From assembly GCA_022451505.1 (NCBI GenBank), contig JAKURX010000003.1:1-55638 (forward strand): DNA of 55,638 nucleotides. The letters are read 5' to 3'. This DNA comes from Acidimicrobiales bacterium (lineage in GTDB: Bacteria > Actinomycetota > Acidimicrobiia > Acidimicrobiales > MedAcidi-G1). The position numbers and the translations under genes are program-made. Below, piece after piece: positions 24,870-33,675 of this stretch (positions are counted from its first letter, which is position 1; the number at the start of each line of letters is the position of its first letter). Under the pieces are notes generated by a model. It was not told the origin of the DNA, ran no database searches, and saw only the letters and a list, made by a program, of their open reading frames with translations.

Positions 24870-26366
24870 CTAGGACAGGTCCATCCAGATGGTCTTCAAC
24901 TCCGTGTACTGCTCATGGGCGGCGATCGATTTATCCCGCCCGCCGAAGCCCGACTGCTTAAATCCGCCGAATGGGGTGGTGATGTCACCCTCGCCGTAGC
25001 AGTTCACGGCCACCGTGCCGGCCCGGATGGCCCGGGCCGCTAGGTGGGCGGTCCGCAGGTCGGTGGTGTGGATGGTGCCGGCCAGGCCGTAGTCGGTGTC
25101 GTTGGCCAGGCGGATGGCCTCCTCCGGGGTGTCGAAGGCGGTCACGGCCAGCACCGGTCCGAAGACCTCCTCGCGGGCCAGGCGGCTGTCGGGGTCGACG
25201 TCGGTGAACACGGTGGGCTCCACGAACCAGCCGCCGCTCTCTTCGCGGACCCGGTTGCCGCCCACCGCGCACGTCGAGCCAGCCTCGTGGGCGTCGGCGA
25301 TGTGGCTCAGCACCTTGTCGAGGTGGGCCTCCTCGATCATGGCGCCCATGGTCGTCTCGGCCACCAGGGGGTCGCCGACCACCCAGTCGCGGCTGCGTTC
25401 GGCGATGCGTTCCAGTAGCTCGTCCTCGACGGACCGCTGGACGATGAGCCGGGAGTTGGCGCTGCAGTTCTGCCCGCCATTCCAGAAGATGCCCTCGCAG
25501 ATCCCGGTGGCCGCGGCGTCCAGGTCGTCGGCGTCGGCCATGACGATGACCGGGCTCTTGCCGCCGCACTCCAGCAGGACCTCTTTGAGGTTGGAGTCGG
25601 CCGAGTAGCGCAGGAAGTGGCGGCCCACCTCGGTCGAGCCGGTGAAGGCCACGCAGTCCACGTCGGGGTGCAGGCCGATGGCCGCGCCGGCTGTCTCGCC
25701 GAACCCGGGCACCACGTTGAACACCCCATCGGGGATGCCGGCCTCGACGGCCAGCTCGGCGATGCGGATGGTCGACATGGAGGTTTGCTCGGCGGGCTTG
25801 ACCACGCAGGTGTTGCCGGCGGCCAGGATCGGGCCGATCTTCCAGCCGGCCATCATGAGTGGGTAGTTCCAGGGCAGGACGGCACCGACCACGCCGATGG
25901 GCTCGCGGACCACCATGCCCACCTTGCCCGGGCCCGACGGTGAGAGCTGGTCGTAGAGCTTGTCGGCGGCCTCGGCGTGCCAGCGCAGGGTGGCCACCAG
26001 GTCGGGGACGTCGAGGCCGGAGCAGTCGCTGATCGGCTTGCCGGCCTCCAGGGTCTCGATGATGGCCAACTCGTCAGTGTGGGCCTCGACCAGGCTGGCA
26101 AATCGAAGGATCAGCATCTTCCGGTCGACAGGGGCCAGCCGCCCCCAGGGCCCCTCCTCGAAGGCGGTACGGGCTGCGGCGACGGCACGGTCCACGTCGG
26201 CGGTGTCGCCCTCAGCCACCTGGGCCAGCTCACGACCAGTGGCCGGGTTGAGGGTGGCGAAGGTCTTCCCGGAGGCTGCCTCCACGCTGCGGCCGCCGAT
26301 GACGGCCCGGGTGGGTGGATCGATGGACGCGGCCAGGGCGGTCGGGTCGGCGAGGTCGATGGTCAT
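24870..26366 (-). CDS. NAD-dependent aldehyde dehydrogenase, PuuC/BetB-like
   Basis: This 498-residue ALDH is read from the ATG at 26366 (AGGGAA upstream), which overlaps the DapA-like stop by four bases. Key residues are present: 'PWNYPLMMAGWK' at 165-176, the NAD motif 'FTGSTEVG' at 241-248, the general base Glu266 ('LLECGGKSP') and catalytic Cys301 ('GGQNCSANS'). The C-terminus 'TTPFGGFKQSGFGGRDKS', ending in 'ELKTIW', is close in style to PuuC (gamma-glutamyl-gamma-aminobutyraldehyde dehydrogenase) and to betaine-aldehyde dehydrogenases. It should oxidise the aldehyde made by the FAD oxidase encoded 5 bases downstream. A far longer open frame upstream exists but lies inside the next gene and is not used. 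Confidence 0.93.
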   Translation of the reverse strand: MTIDLADPTALAASIDPPTRAVIGGRSVEAASGKTFATLNPATGRELAQVAEGDTADVDRAVAAARTAFEEGPWGRLAPVDRKMLILRFASLVEAHTDELAIIETLEAGKPISDCSGLDVPDLVATLRWHAEAADKLYDQLSPSGPGKVGMVVREPIGVVGAVLPWNYPLMMAGWKIGPILAAGNTCVVKPAEQTSMSTIRIAELAVEAGIPDGVFNVVPGFGETAGAAIGLHPDVDCVAFTGSTEVGRHFLRYSADSNLKEVLLECGGKSPVIVMADADDLDAAATGICEGIFWNGGQNCSANSRLIVQRSVEDELLERIAERSRDWVVGDPLVAETTMGAMIEEAHLDKVLSHIADAHEAGSTCAVGGNRVREESGGWFVEPTVFTDVDPDSRLAREEVFGPVLAVTAFDTPEEAIRLANDTDYGLAGTIHTTDLRTAHLAARAIRAGTVAVNCYGEGDITTPFGGFKQSGFGGRDKSIAAHEQYTELKTIWMDLS

Positions 26367-27394
26367 CGGGCAGTTCCCTTTGGTCGAGCACGGCCCACGC
26401 CGGCATGGTCGGTCATCTGGACGAGCCAGTCCCGCTCGTCCTCCCACTCCCGGAAGACCAGGCGGTCCCGGTGCACCCCGTTGACGGGGAGAGTGGACAG
26501 TGCGGCCTGGAGGGCGACGCGGCCCTGATGGGTCATGGGTAGTACCGGGCGGCGGCACGGGCCGACGGTCCGGCCGACCATGTTGGCCGCCGTCTTGACC
26601 GCCGAGTTGTACTCGGCCTCGTGCGGGTTGTCCCAGAAGTAGAGGTTGGCCGGGAGCATCCGTCGCCACAGGTCCATGGCCTCGGCGTGGCGACCGGCCG
26701 TGATGTGGTCGTAGAGGGCCACGCACTCGTGCGGCATGACGTTGGCCGCGCCCCAGATCCATCCGGCGCTGCCGGCCATGAGGGCGAACGGGGCCAGCGG
26801 GTCGGCCCCGGCCAGCACGTGGCCGCCAATGCCCAGGAGTTGCTGGAGGCGGATCAGGTCGCCGGTGGAATCCTTGATGTAGTCGATGTTCTCCATGGCT
26901 ATGAGCCGGCGGTACAGGTCCGGGGTGATGTCGAAGCCGGACTGGGCCGGGATGTTGTACAGCACGATTGGGGCGTCGATGGCCCGGGCCAGCTTCTCGT
27001 AGTGGTACAGCACGCCCCGCTCGGACGGTCCCTCGAAGTACGGGGGGAGGACCATCACGGCGCTGGCCCCCAGGTCGATGGCGGCCCGGGAGTTCTCGAT
27101 GGCGTCCACCGAGGTGATGGCCGAGGTCTGGCAGATGACCGGGATGCGGTCCGCCACCTGGTCGATACCGACCCGGAAGATGTGGTCCTTCTCGGCGGCC
27201 GACAGGAAGGCGAACTCGCCGGTGCCGGCGGCCAGCACCAGGCCGTGTACGCCGGCCTCGACGAGGCTCTCGACGTGGTCGCGTAGGCGTCCCTCGTCGA
27301 CGGACTCGCCGCTGTCGTCGAACGGGGAGCTCATGGCGGCGCAGACGCCGTGGAGGAGCGGCCGGTCGGGTCCGGTGCCGTTGCTGGTGGTCAT
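26363..27394 (-). CDS. DapA-family aldolase/dehydratase (N-acetylneuraminate lyase class I)
   Basis: This 343-residue (beta/alpha)8 barrel is of the DHDPS/NAL family. The carboxylate-binding loop is 'LAAGTGEF' (residues 54-61). The catalytic Tyr146 is in 'VLYNIPAQSG' and the Schiff-base Lys174 in 'DYIKDSTGD'. Family members are lyases or dehydratases of 2-oxo acids. The GTGE form of the loop is closer to 5-keto-4-deoxyglucarate dehydratase and related catabolic enzymes than to biosynthetic DapA (GTTGE). The C-terminus is about 40 residues longer than usual. ATG at 27394 has GGAGGGAA upstream. It lies between mttB-like and ALDH genes, so a catabolic role releasing a semialdehyde or pyruvate for the ALDH is plausible. 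Confidence 0.88.
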   Translation of the reverse strand: MTTSNGTGPDRPLLHGVCAAMSSPFDDSGESVDEGRLRDHVESLVEAGVHGLVLAAGTGEFAFLSAAEKDHIFRVGIDQVADRIPVICQTSAITSVDAIENSRAAIDLGASAVMVLPPYFEGPSERGVLYHYEKLARAIDAPIVLYNIPAQSGFDITPDLYRRLIAMENIDYIKDSTGDLIRLQQLLGIGGHVLAGADPLAPFALMAGSAGWIWGAANVMPHECVALYDHITAGRHAEAMDLWRRMLPANLYFWDNPHEAEYNSAVKTAANMVGRTVGPCRRPVLPMTHQGRVALQAALSTLPVNGVHRDRLVFREWEDERDWLVQMTDHAGVGRARPKGTAR

Positions 27395-27437
27395 CGGGTG
27401 TTCCCTCCCTGGGATGGGATGGTCGGGGCGGCGGTCC

Positions 27438-28985
27438 TCATGAGACCAGGTCGGGGAGTTCGGCGTCGCGGCGGGCCACGAACTCGTCGAGCTCGGCACG
27501 GACGTCGTCGTCCAGGGCCGGCTCCTCGTACTCCTCGAGGAGCTGGCGGCACTTCGCGGTGGCCCGGTCCTCGGCGCTGAGGGCGCCGTCGGCCAGCCAC
27601 TGCTCGTAGTTGTCACTGTTCATCATCTCGGGCATCGAGAAGGCGGTCTGGAAGTTGGCCAGGGTGTGGGCGGTGCCCAGGTGGTGGCCGCCGGGCGGGA
27701 CCTCGCGCATGGTGTCCAGCACCTCGTCGAGGTCGTCGAACGACACGCCGCTGCCCAGTCGGTACATCATCTCCAGCTGTTCGCTGTCTAGGACCCACTT
27801 GGCGTAGCTCTGGCACATGGCGCTCTCCAGGTAGCCGGTGGTGGACAGCACGAAGTTGGTGCCGGCCATGAGCACGCCGTACATGTTGCGGGCCGCCTCA
27901 TAGCCGGCCTGGGCGTCAACCATCTTGGAGCTGGAGCAGGATCCGCTGCACCGCGACGGCAGCCCGTAGTGGCGGGCCATCTGGGCGGTGAGCAGGTTCA
28001 TGTGGCAGATCTCGGGCGTGCCGGCCTGCGGGGCGCCGGTCTTCATCGACACCGTGGACACCCACTGGCCGTAAAGGGCGGGGGCACCAGCCCGGACCAG
28101 TTGCGAGAACGCCACGCCGGTCAGGGCCTCGATGTTGACCTGGATGACGGCGCCGACCGTCGAGGCCGGTGTGGAGGCACCGCCCAGCACGAAGGGGCTG
28201 AACAGGGTGGCCTGGTTGGCCGCCGCGAACACCCGGACGCTGTCCAGCATGGTCTTGTCCCAGACGAGGGGAGTGTTGCCGTTGGCCAGGCAGGTCATGA
28301 CCGTGGTGTCGCGCACGACGTCCTGGCCGAAGACGATCCCCGCCATGTGCAGGCTGTCCTCGGCCCGCTCCTTTGACGTCACGGCCCCCATGAACGGCTT
28401 GGACGAGTAGGTCAGCAGGTTCTGGGTCATGTAGAGGTGTCGCTTGGGGACCGGGACGTCCATCGGCTCGCAGACCACGCCGCCCGACATGTGCAGGGCC
28501 GGCGACAGGTGGTTGAGTTTGGTGAAATTCTTGAAATCCTCCAGGGTCCCTGGGCGCCGGGTGCCGTCCAGACCCAGTACGTACGGGGCGCCGTAGGACG
28601 GCGTAAAGATGGTCTTTCCGTTGCCTACCGTCACTGTGTGGGTCGGGTCCCGGGCCACCATGGTGTACGAAGAGGGGGCGGTGCCGACGAGGGCCATCAG
28701 ATGCTCGCGGTCGAGGCGCACCCGGGCGCCGTCCACGGCAGCTCCGGCGTCTCGCCACAGGGCCAGGGCGTCGTCGCAGCGGAACTCCACTCCGACCTCC
28801 TCCACGACGTCCATCGAGGCGTCGTGTATGACCTGCACCTGGTCGTCGGACAGCAGGTCTACCCATGGGATTCGGCGTTCCATCTCGGGAAGCCAGGAGC
28901 GGGTCCTGGTGCGTCGTCTGGCGGCCCGGGCGTCACGTCCCTGCCGGACGCGACCCAGTTCAGGTTCGACCGCGGTATCGGTCAT
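27438..28985 (-). CDS. MttB-family methyltransferase homologue, non-pyrrolysine (trimethylamine/betaine methyltransferase family)
   Basis: This 515-residue TIM-barrel protein belongs to the MttB superfamily, whose methanogen members move a methyl group from trimethylamine to a corrinoid protein using pyrrolysine at an in-frame UAG. Here the frame is uninterrupted, so it is a non-Pyl member like the glycine-betaine (MtgB) and proline-betaine (MtpB) methyltransferases of anaerobes. Recognisable blocks are 'GKTIFTPSYGAPYVLG' near 120, 'VKLNHLSP'-like segment near 155, 'ANGNTPLVWD' near 233 and 'SKMVDAQAGYEAA' near 345. I chose the ATG at 28985 (GGAG upstream); a longer frame would run into the divergent gene's promoter. 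No corrinoid protein or activase is encoded in the window. It heads the six-gene operon. Substrate probably a quaternary amine; mechanism open. Confidence 0.85.
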   Translation of the reverse strand: MTDTAVEPELGRVRQGRDARAARRRTRTRSWLPEMERRIPWVDLLSDDQVQVIHDASMDVVEEVGVEFRCDDALALWRDAGAAVDGARVRLDREHLMALVGTAPSSYTMVARDPTHTVTVGNGKTIFTPSYGAPYVLGLDGTRRPGTLEDFKNFTKLNHLSPALHMSGGVVCEPMDVPVPKRHLYMTQNLLTYSSKPFMGAVTSKERAEDSLHMAGIVFGQDVVRDTTVMTCLANGNTPLVWDKTMLDSVRVFAAANQATLFSPFVLGGASTPASTVGAVIQVNIEALTGVAFSQLVRAGAPALYGQWVSTVSMKTGAPQAGTPEICHMNLLTAQMARHYGLPSRCSGSCSSSKMVDAQAGYEAARNMYGVLMAGTNFVLSTTGYLESAMCQSYAKWVLDSEQLEMMYRLGSGVSFDDLDEVLDTMREVPPGGHHLGTAHTLANFQTAFSMPEMMNSDNYEQWLADGALSAEDRATAKCRQLLEEYEEPALDDDVRAELDEFVARRDAELPDLVS

Positions 28986-29090
28986 CGGGGCTCCGGGGCG
29001 CGTCTCACCGGGGGATGCTCCCCATGATCGGACCCAAATGCAAGGCCGGCGTGGATTGTCGGGGGTGGCGACCGCTGCGAGACTCCGTCC

Positions 29091-30299
29091 GTGTCCGACG
29101 CTCCTACTTCCGATCCGATCCGTGCTGGGCGTGGAGCTCTCGGCCACCTGCGGGTTGCGGACTTCAGTCGGGTTCTGGCCGGTCCCATGGCGACAATGGT
29201 GCTGGCCGACCTGGGGGCGGACGTGGTCAAGGTCGAACAGCCTGGCGTGGGCGACGAGACGCGTACCTGGGGCCCGCCGTGGTGGGGGGAGGGCGAGGAG
29301 GCGGCCAGTACCTACTACCTGGGCCTGAACCGCAACAAACGCAGCATCGCCCTGGACCTACGGGACCCCGACGACCTGGACGTAGCCAGCCGCATCGCCC
29401 TAGGGGCCGACGTGGTGGTCGACAACTTCCGGGTTGGGACGATGGCCCGGTTCGGCCTCGACCGGGACTCGTTGGCCGAGCGGAGGCCGGACCTCATCAC
29501 GTGTTCGGTAACCGGCTTCGGCAGCACAGGGAAGGGTGCCGAATTGGCCGGCTACGACTTCCTCGTGCAGGCCATGAGCGGCGTGATGGCCATAACCGGT
29601 CGGGCTGATGGCGAGCCGACAAAGGTTGGATCGGCCGTGGTCGACAAGCTCACCGGGCTCTACGCGGCGATTGCCATCCTGGCCGCCGTGGAGGAGCGTC
29701 GGGTCAGTGGCCTCGGCCAGCATGTCGAAGTGTCACTGATGGGCTCGGCCCTGGCCGGGCTACTGAACGTGGGTTCGAGCCATGTGGTGGCTGGTACCGA
29801 CCCGGGTCGGCAGGGCAACCGCCATCCGTCCATCGTCCCGTATCAGCCCTATCGCACGGCCGACGGGGTGCTGGCCGTCGCGGCGGCCAGCCCGTCGCTG
29901 TGGGAGAAGCTCTGTACGGCGCTGGACCGGGAGGTCTGGCTGACTGACGAGCGGTTCGCCAACAACGAGGCTCGTATGGTTCATGCTGACGACCTGGAGG
30001 CCGAGATTGAGGGCGTCCTGGCCGAGAGGTCGACGGCCGAGTGGCTGGAGTGCCTACGGGCCGCCGGCATTCCGGCTGGCCCGATCAACACGGTCCGCGG
30101 GGCATTTCGGGACGCCGCCGAGCTGGGCTTGGACCCGGTCGACGAATTAGATGATGGGGGAACGACGGGTGGCCGGCCGGGGCCGTTCCGTTCGGTTCGG
30201 TCGCCTATCCGGATGTCGGCCACCCCGCCGACGGTTCGTCGTCGACCACCGACCAACGATGAGCATGGCCGGGAGGTGCGCTCCGAACTGGAGGACTGA
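29091..30299 (+). CDS. CoA-transferase family III (CaiB/BaiF type)
   Basis: This is a 402-residue class III CoA-transferase. 'LRVADFSRVLAGPMATMVLADLGADVVKVE' (here in part) near residues 20-48 is the family's N-terminal signature. The catalytic Asp is in 'AGYDFLVQAMSG' near residue 160, and 'GLYAAIAILAAVEER' follows. These enzymes move CoA between carboxylic acids through an aspartyl-CoA thioester, as for carnitine (CaiB), formate/oxalate or bile acids. GTG start with a GAGACT box six bases before it (leaderless pattern). It is divergent from the mttB-like operon with a 105-base gap and convergent with the sulfatase. A CaiB-type enzyme beside betaine-type genes is suggestive, but the family is broad. 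Confidence 0.93.
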   Translation: MSDAPTSDPIRAGRGALGHLRVADFSRVLAGPMATMVLADLGADVVKVEQPGVGDETRTWGPPWWGEGEEAASTYYLGLNRNKRSIALDLRDPDDLDVASRIALGADVVVDNFRVGTMARFGLDRDSLAERRPDLITCSVTGFGSTGKGAELAGYDFLVQAMSGVMAITGRADGEPTKVGSAVVDKLTGLYAAIAILAAVEERRVSGLGQHVEVSLMGSALAGLLNVGSSHVVAGTDPGRQGNRHPSIVPYQPYRTADGVLAVAAASPSLWEKLCTALDREVWLTDERFANNEARMVHADDLEAEIEGVLAERSTAEWLECLRAAGIPAGPINTVRGAFRDAAELGLDPVDELDDGGTTGGRPGPFRSVRSPIRMSATPPTVRRRPPTNDEHGREVRSELED

Positions 30300-30325
30300 C
30301 CGTGCCGGCCGCGCAGCCGGTCGGA

Positions 30326-32248
30326 TTAGGGCTCGATGATGTTATAGAAGCGCGGGAACGGCGTTACGCAAGCGAACAGGGATCGGAGGCCGTTCACGTT
30401 GCCTTCGGCGACCAGCGAACCGTCGTCCAGCAAGGCGTCGATGGTGGCGCCCTCAGCGATCATGCGCTCGATGGCCGCTCGGTTGCCTCGGACCATCACG
30501 TCGGGCGTGGGGTAGGTCCGGTCGGGGACGGAGTGCATGGTCCCGTTCGAGAGTTCGATCCGCACCGCGGTGTCCTGGTCGGTGATGTGCCAGTTCACGG
30601 CCAGTGGGCCGACGGCCACGGCGGCCGGTCCGTCCAGTGAGGCGGCGATGAGATCGAAGGCCTGCTGGAGGTCCATGCCGGTGACTAGTTCGGGGCGCGG
30701 CCGGCTCGTCGACTCGAGGGTCAGCGAGCCGTTGCGCAGTTCCTGGGCCCCGGTTAGGTAGATGTCTCGCCACGGTCCGCTTTCGGCCCGGTAGGCCAGT
30801 TGTTCAAAGGCGTCGGCCTGTAGTAGGCGGGCTTCTTCACAACTCGGGTCGGTGAACACGGCGTGCCGGAGGACTTCAGCCACCCAACGGTGGTCACCGG
30901 CCTCGTAGGAGACCCGGGCTTGTTCCAGTAGCCGGTCCATGCCCCCCATGAAGTCCACGTAGCGTTTTCCGGCCTCCACCGGTTCGTACGGTTCGAGGCT
31001 GGAGGGGTGGCCGTCGTAGAAGCCGAGGTAGCGCTGGTAGACCGCCCGGACGTTGTGGCTGACCGTGCCGTAGTAGCCGTGGCACAGGTAGTCATCCCAC
31101 AGGCCGGGCGGAAGGTCGATGGCGGCCGAGACTTCGTTTGGGGTCAGCCCCAGGTTGATGAGCCGCATGGCTTGATCGTGCAGCCACCGGTAGAGATCAC
31201 GTTGGCGGGTCAAGTAGTCCCGGACCGCCTCGCCGCCCCAGTGGGGCCATCCATGGCTGGCGAACACCACGTCGGACACCTCACCCCAACGGTCCAGGGC
31301 CTCATCGATGTAGCGGCTCCACATGAGAGCATCGCGAACGAGGGCTCCTCGCAGAGTGAGCACGTTGTGCATGGTGCCGGTGCAGTTCTCGGCCATGCAC
31401 AGGGCCCGGTGTTCGGGGAAATAGAAGTGCATCTCGGCTGGTGCCTCGGTCTCCGGAGTGAGCTGGAACTCCACCCGGATGCCGTCCAGCACCAGTTCCT
31501 GGCCGGTTTCGGTGATCTCGATGGTCGGCGGGACCAGCGCTGAGGATCCGGTGGGCACGCCCTTTCCCAGGCCCTGGTCGACGTGTCCCTGTTCATCCCA
31601 GGGGAGGAGCATCCCAAACTGATACATGGCCCGTCGGCCCATGGCTGGTCCGGCCAGCAGGTTCTCGGCCACTGCCTCTCGGAGGAACCCTTCCGGGGCC
31701 ACGATCGGAACCTCGCCGGCGTCGATGCGCTCCTGTTCCACCATGCCGAGAATCCCACCGAAGTGGTCGACGTGGGAGTGGGTGTAGATCACAGCGGTGA
31801 CTGGACGAGACCCAAGGTGCTCGGTAACGAGTTCGAAGGCCGCCCGGGCCGTCTCGGTGGTGGTCAGCGGGTCGATCACCACCCACCCCTTGTTGCCGCG
31901 GATGAAAGTTGCGGTCGAGGTGTCGAAGCCTCGTACCTGGTAGAAGCCGTCGATCACCTCATAGAGGCCGTGCTGGGCGTTGAAGCCGGCCTGGCGCCAC
32001 AGTGACGGGTTGACGGTGTCGGGGCATGGCCCTTGGACGAAGTCCGACTTCGAGAGATCCCAGGAGATGGGCAGCCACGGGTTCGGGTGGATCTTCTCGA
32101 TGACCGGCTCGGTCCTGGTGGCGATGAAGCCCCGGGCCACATCGGCTGCGTCGGTGCCGTCGTCGGGGGGCAAGGAGGCGCCAAAGGCCTCGAGGTCGGC
32201 CCGCACGAAGGACGTAGCGGGCTTCTTGGCCCGTGGGTCATCGGTCAT
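30326..32248 (-). CDS. Alkyl/aryl sulfatase, SdsA1/BDS1-type metallo-beta-lactamase fold
   Basis: This 640-residue zinc hydrolase releases inorganic sulfate from alkyl sulfates. Read from the ATG at 32248 with GAGGAGG five bases upstream. The metallo-beta-lactamase motif THSHVDH gives His157, His159, Asp161 and His162. Later metal-site residues are in 'AENCTGTMHN' and 'FASHGWPHWGG'. The central alkyl-sulfatase dimerisation domain follows ('GYYGTVSHNVRAVYQRYLGFYDG'), then a C-terminal SCP2-like domain ('MVRGNRAAIERMIAEGAT'). No signal peptide is seen, unlike secreted SdsA1, so it should act inside the cell. It forms an operon with the acyl-CoA dehydrogenase 35 bases upstream, which could take the released alcohol into beta-oxidation after activation. 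Confidence 0.93.
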   Translation of the reverse strand: MTDDPRAKKPATSFVRADLEAFGASLPPDDGTDAADVARGFIATRTEPVIEKIHPNPWLPISWDLSKSDFVQGPCPDTVNPSLWRQAGFNAQHGLYEVIDGFYQVRGFDTSTATFIRGNKGWVVIDPLTTTETARAAFELVTEHLGSRPVTAVIYTHSHVDHFGGILGMVEQERIDAGEVPIVAPEGFLREAVAENLLAGPAMGRRAMYQFGMLLPWDEQGHVDQGLGKGVPTGSSALVPPTIEITETGQELVLDGIRVEFQLTPETEAPAEMHFYFPEHRALCMAENCTGTMHNVLTLRGALVRDALMWSRYIDEALDRWGEVSDVVFASHGWPHWGGEAVRDYLTRQRDLYRWLHDQAMRLINLGLTPNEVSAAIDLPPGLWDDYLCHGYYGTVSHNVRAVYQRYLGFYDGHPSSLEPYEPVEAGKRYVDFMGGMDRLLEQARVSYEAGDHRWVAEVLRHAVFTDPSCEEARLLQADAFEQLAYRAESGPWRDIYLTGAQELRNGSLTLESTSRPRPELVTGMDLQQAFDLIAASLDGPAAVAVGPLAVNWHITDQDTAVRIELSNGTMHSVPDRTYPTPDVMVRGNRAAIERMIAEGATIDALLDDGSLVAEGNVNGLRSLFACVTPFPRFYNIIEP

Positions 32249-32283
32249 GGGGCCTCCTCGGAGATCGGGGCCGTCAGGGTCGG

Positions 32284-33606
32284 TCAGGGGCCGGAGAAGA
32301 CGGGACCGGTGTGGCCCAGCATGGGCACTGGCCCGGGGCCGTCCTGGTAGCGGTTCAACTCGAAGCGGCCGACGACGAAGTGGTGGACCTCGTCGGGGCC
32401 GTCGGCCAGCCGGAGGGTGCGTTGCTGGGTGTACATCCGGGACAGAGGGGTCCACTGGGAGACCCCGGTGGCTCCGTGCACCTGGATGGCCTCGTCGATG
32501 ATCCGGCAGACCCGCTCGGGCACCATGGCTTTCACGGCGCTGATCCACACCCGGGCCTCGGCGTTGCCCATGGTGTCCATGGCCCTGGCGGCTCGCAGGA
32601 CCATCAGCCTCATGGCCTCGATCTCGATTCGGGCCCGGGAGACCACCTCCATGTTCTTGCCCAGGTGGGCGATGGTCTTCCCGAAGGCCTCGCGGTGCAG
32701 GCCCCGGCGGCACATGAGCTCGATGGCCCGCTCGGCGGCCCCGATTGAGCGCATGCAGTGGTGTATGCGGCCCGGCCCGAGTCGCATCTGGGAGATTTCG
32801 AAGCCCCGGCCCTCGCCGAGCAGGATGTTCGACGCCGGGACCCGGGCGTCGTCGAAGGTGATGTGCATGTGACCGTGGGGAGCGTCGTCGTCGCCGAACA
32901 CATGCATCGGGTGGTCGATGGTGACCCCCGGGTTGTCGATAGGGACGAGGATCTGCGACTGCCGGCGGTGTGGGGGGCCGTCGGGGCTGGTCTGCACCAT
33001 GGTGATCATTACCTTGCACCGGGGGTCGCCGGCACCCGAGATGTAGTACTTGGTCCCGTTAATCACCCACTCCTCGCCGTCCAGGACGGCCCGGCAGGCG
33101 ATGTTCTTGGCGTCCGAGGAGGCCAAGTCGGGTTCGGTCATGGCGTAGGCCGACCGGATCTCGCCGTTCAGGAGGGGCTCTAGCCACCGCTCCTTCTGCT
33201 CCGGGGTGCCGACCCGCTCCAAGACCTCCATGTTCCCGGTGTCGGGAGCCGAGCAGTTGAGGCTTTCCGAAGCCAGGGGGTTCTTCCCCAGTTCAGCAGC
33301 GATGTAGGCATAGTCCAGGTTGGACAGGCCCTCGCCGGTCTCGGCGTCGGGAAGGAAGAAGTTCCACAGGCCGGCCCGTCGGGCCTCGGCCTTGAGCTCG
33401 GCCAGGATGTCCAGCTGCCCCGGGTGGTATCCCCAGTGGTCGGTGCGCTCGGCCCCGAGGCGGTGGAACTCGAGAGTGACCGGCTCCACCTCATCGGCGA
33501 TAAACGAGCGGACCTGGTCGTAGAGGGGCCGGGCCCCATCGGACATGGTCAGGTCCAGCGATGGGTCGCTCGGGTCGTCGATGTGCAGGCCGGGGCCGGT
33601 GGCCAT
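32284..33606 (-). CDS. Acyl-CoA dehydrogenase family protein (ACAD10/11-like)
   Basis: This 440-residue FAD enzyme introduces a 2,3-double bond into an acyl-CoA. The start at 33606 has GGAGGATCC upstream, and a TAGGTT -10 box (minus strand, 33636-33641) precedes it. Family marks are 'AMTEPDLASSDAKNI' near 155, 'INGTKYYISGAG' near 181 and the C-terminal helices with 'QVHGATGVSQWTPLSRMY' near 395. The length (440 rather than about 380) and the 'TEPDLASSD' form resemble the ACAD10/11-type group acting on longer or branched acyl-CoAs. Co-transcribed with the alkyl sulfatase. Electrons go to ETF, which is not encoded here. Confidence 0.92.
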   Translation of the reverse strand: MATGPGLHIDDPSDPSLDLTMSDGARPLYDQVRSFIADEVEPVTLEFHRLGAERTDHWGYHPGQLDILAELKAEARRAGLWNFFLPDAETGEGLSNLDYAYIAAELGKNPLASESLNCSAPDTGNMEVLERVGTPEQKERWLEPLLNGEIRSAYAMTEPDLASSDAKNIACRAVLDGEEWVINGTKYYISGAGDPRCKVMITMVQTSPDGPPHRRQSQILVPIDNPGVTIDHPMHVFGDDDAPHGHMHITFDDARVPASNILLGEGRGFEISQMRLGPGRIHHCMRSIGAAERAIELMCRRGLHREAFGKTIAHLGKNMEVVSRARIEIEAMRLMVLRAARAMDTMGNAEARVWISAVKAMVPERVCRIIDEAIQVHGATGVSQWTPLSRMYTQQRTLRLADGPDEVHHFVVGRFELNRYQDGPGPVPMLGHTGPVFSGP

Positions 33607-33635
33607 GGGTTGGATCCTCCGAGGATTGGTCGGGG

Positions 33636-33641
33636 GCGAAC
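33636..33641 (-). promoter_or_regulatory. -10 box TAGGTT
   Basis: On the minus strand TAGGTT lies 30 bases upstream of the ATG at 33606, leaving a leader of about 23 bases with the GGAGGATCC ribosome site. It is likely the promoter of the acyl-CoA dehydrogenase/sulfatase operon. Confidence 0.4.
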
Positions 33642-33675
33642 CTAGGCGGTCTGGTAGACGGTCTCCCCAGCGGGC

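Noticed and set aside
26367-26762. N-terminal extension of the aldehyde dehydrogenase
   Set aside because: The extra 132 residues are low-complexity Arg/Gly/Pro sequence inside the DapA-like gene. The ATG at 26366 has a ribosome site and gives the normal ALDH length.
27438-28985. Pyrrolysine-encoding MttB with read-through amber codon
   Set aside because: The reading frame has no internal TAG, and no pyl genes are present, so this is a non-Pyl homologue.
21924-28985. Hydroxyproline (HypD/HypO/HypH) or glucarate degradation operon
   Set aside because: FAD oxidase, DapA-like and ALDH genes fit in outline, but there is no hydroxyproline epimerase or glucarate dehydratase, the ALDH and oxidase look more PuuC/PuuB-like, and the MttB head is unexplained. 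Kept only as a background possibility.
29011-29023. GGGGA-TGC-TCCCC hairpin in the mttB/caiB divergent gap
   Set aside because: A 5-bp stem with a 3-base loop in GC-rich DNA is expected by chance, and it does not line up with a convincing promoter.
32249-33019. Upstream extension of the alkyl sulfatase frame through the acyl-CoA dehydrogenase gene
   Set aside because: The frame is open but is Pro/Arg/His-rich shadow coding on the same strand as the real acyl-CoA dehydrogenase. The true sulfatase start at 32248 has a strong ribosome site and the family N-terminus.
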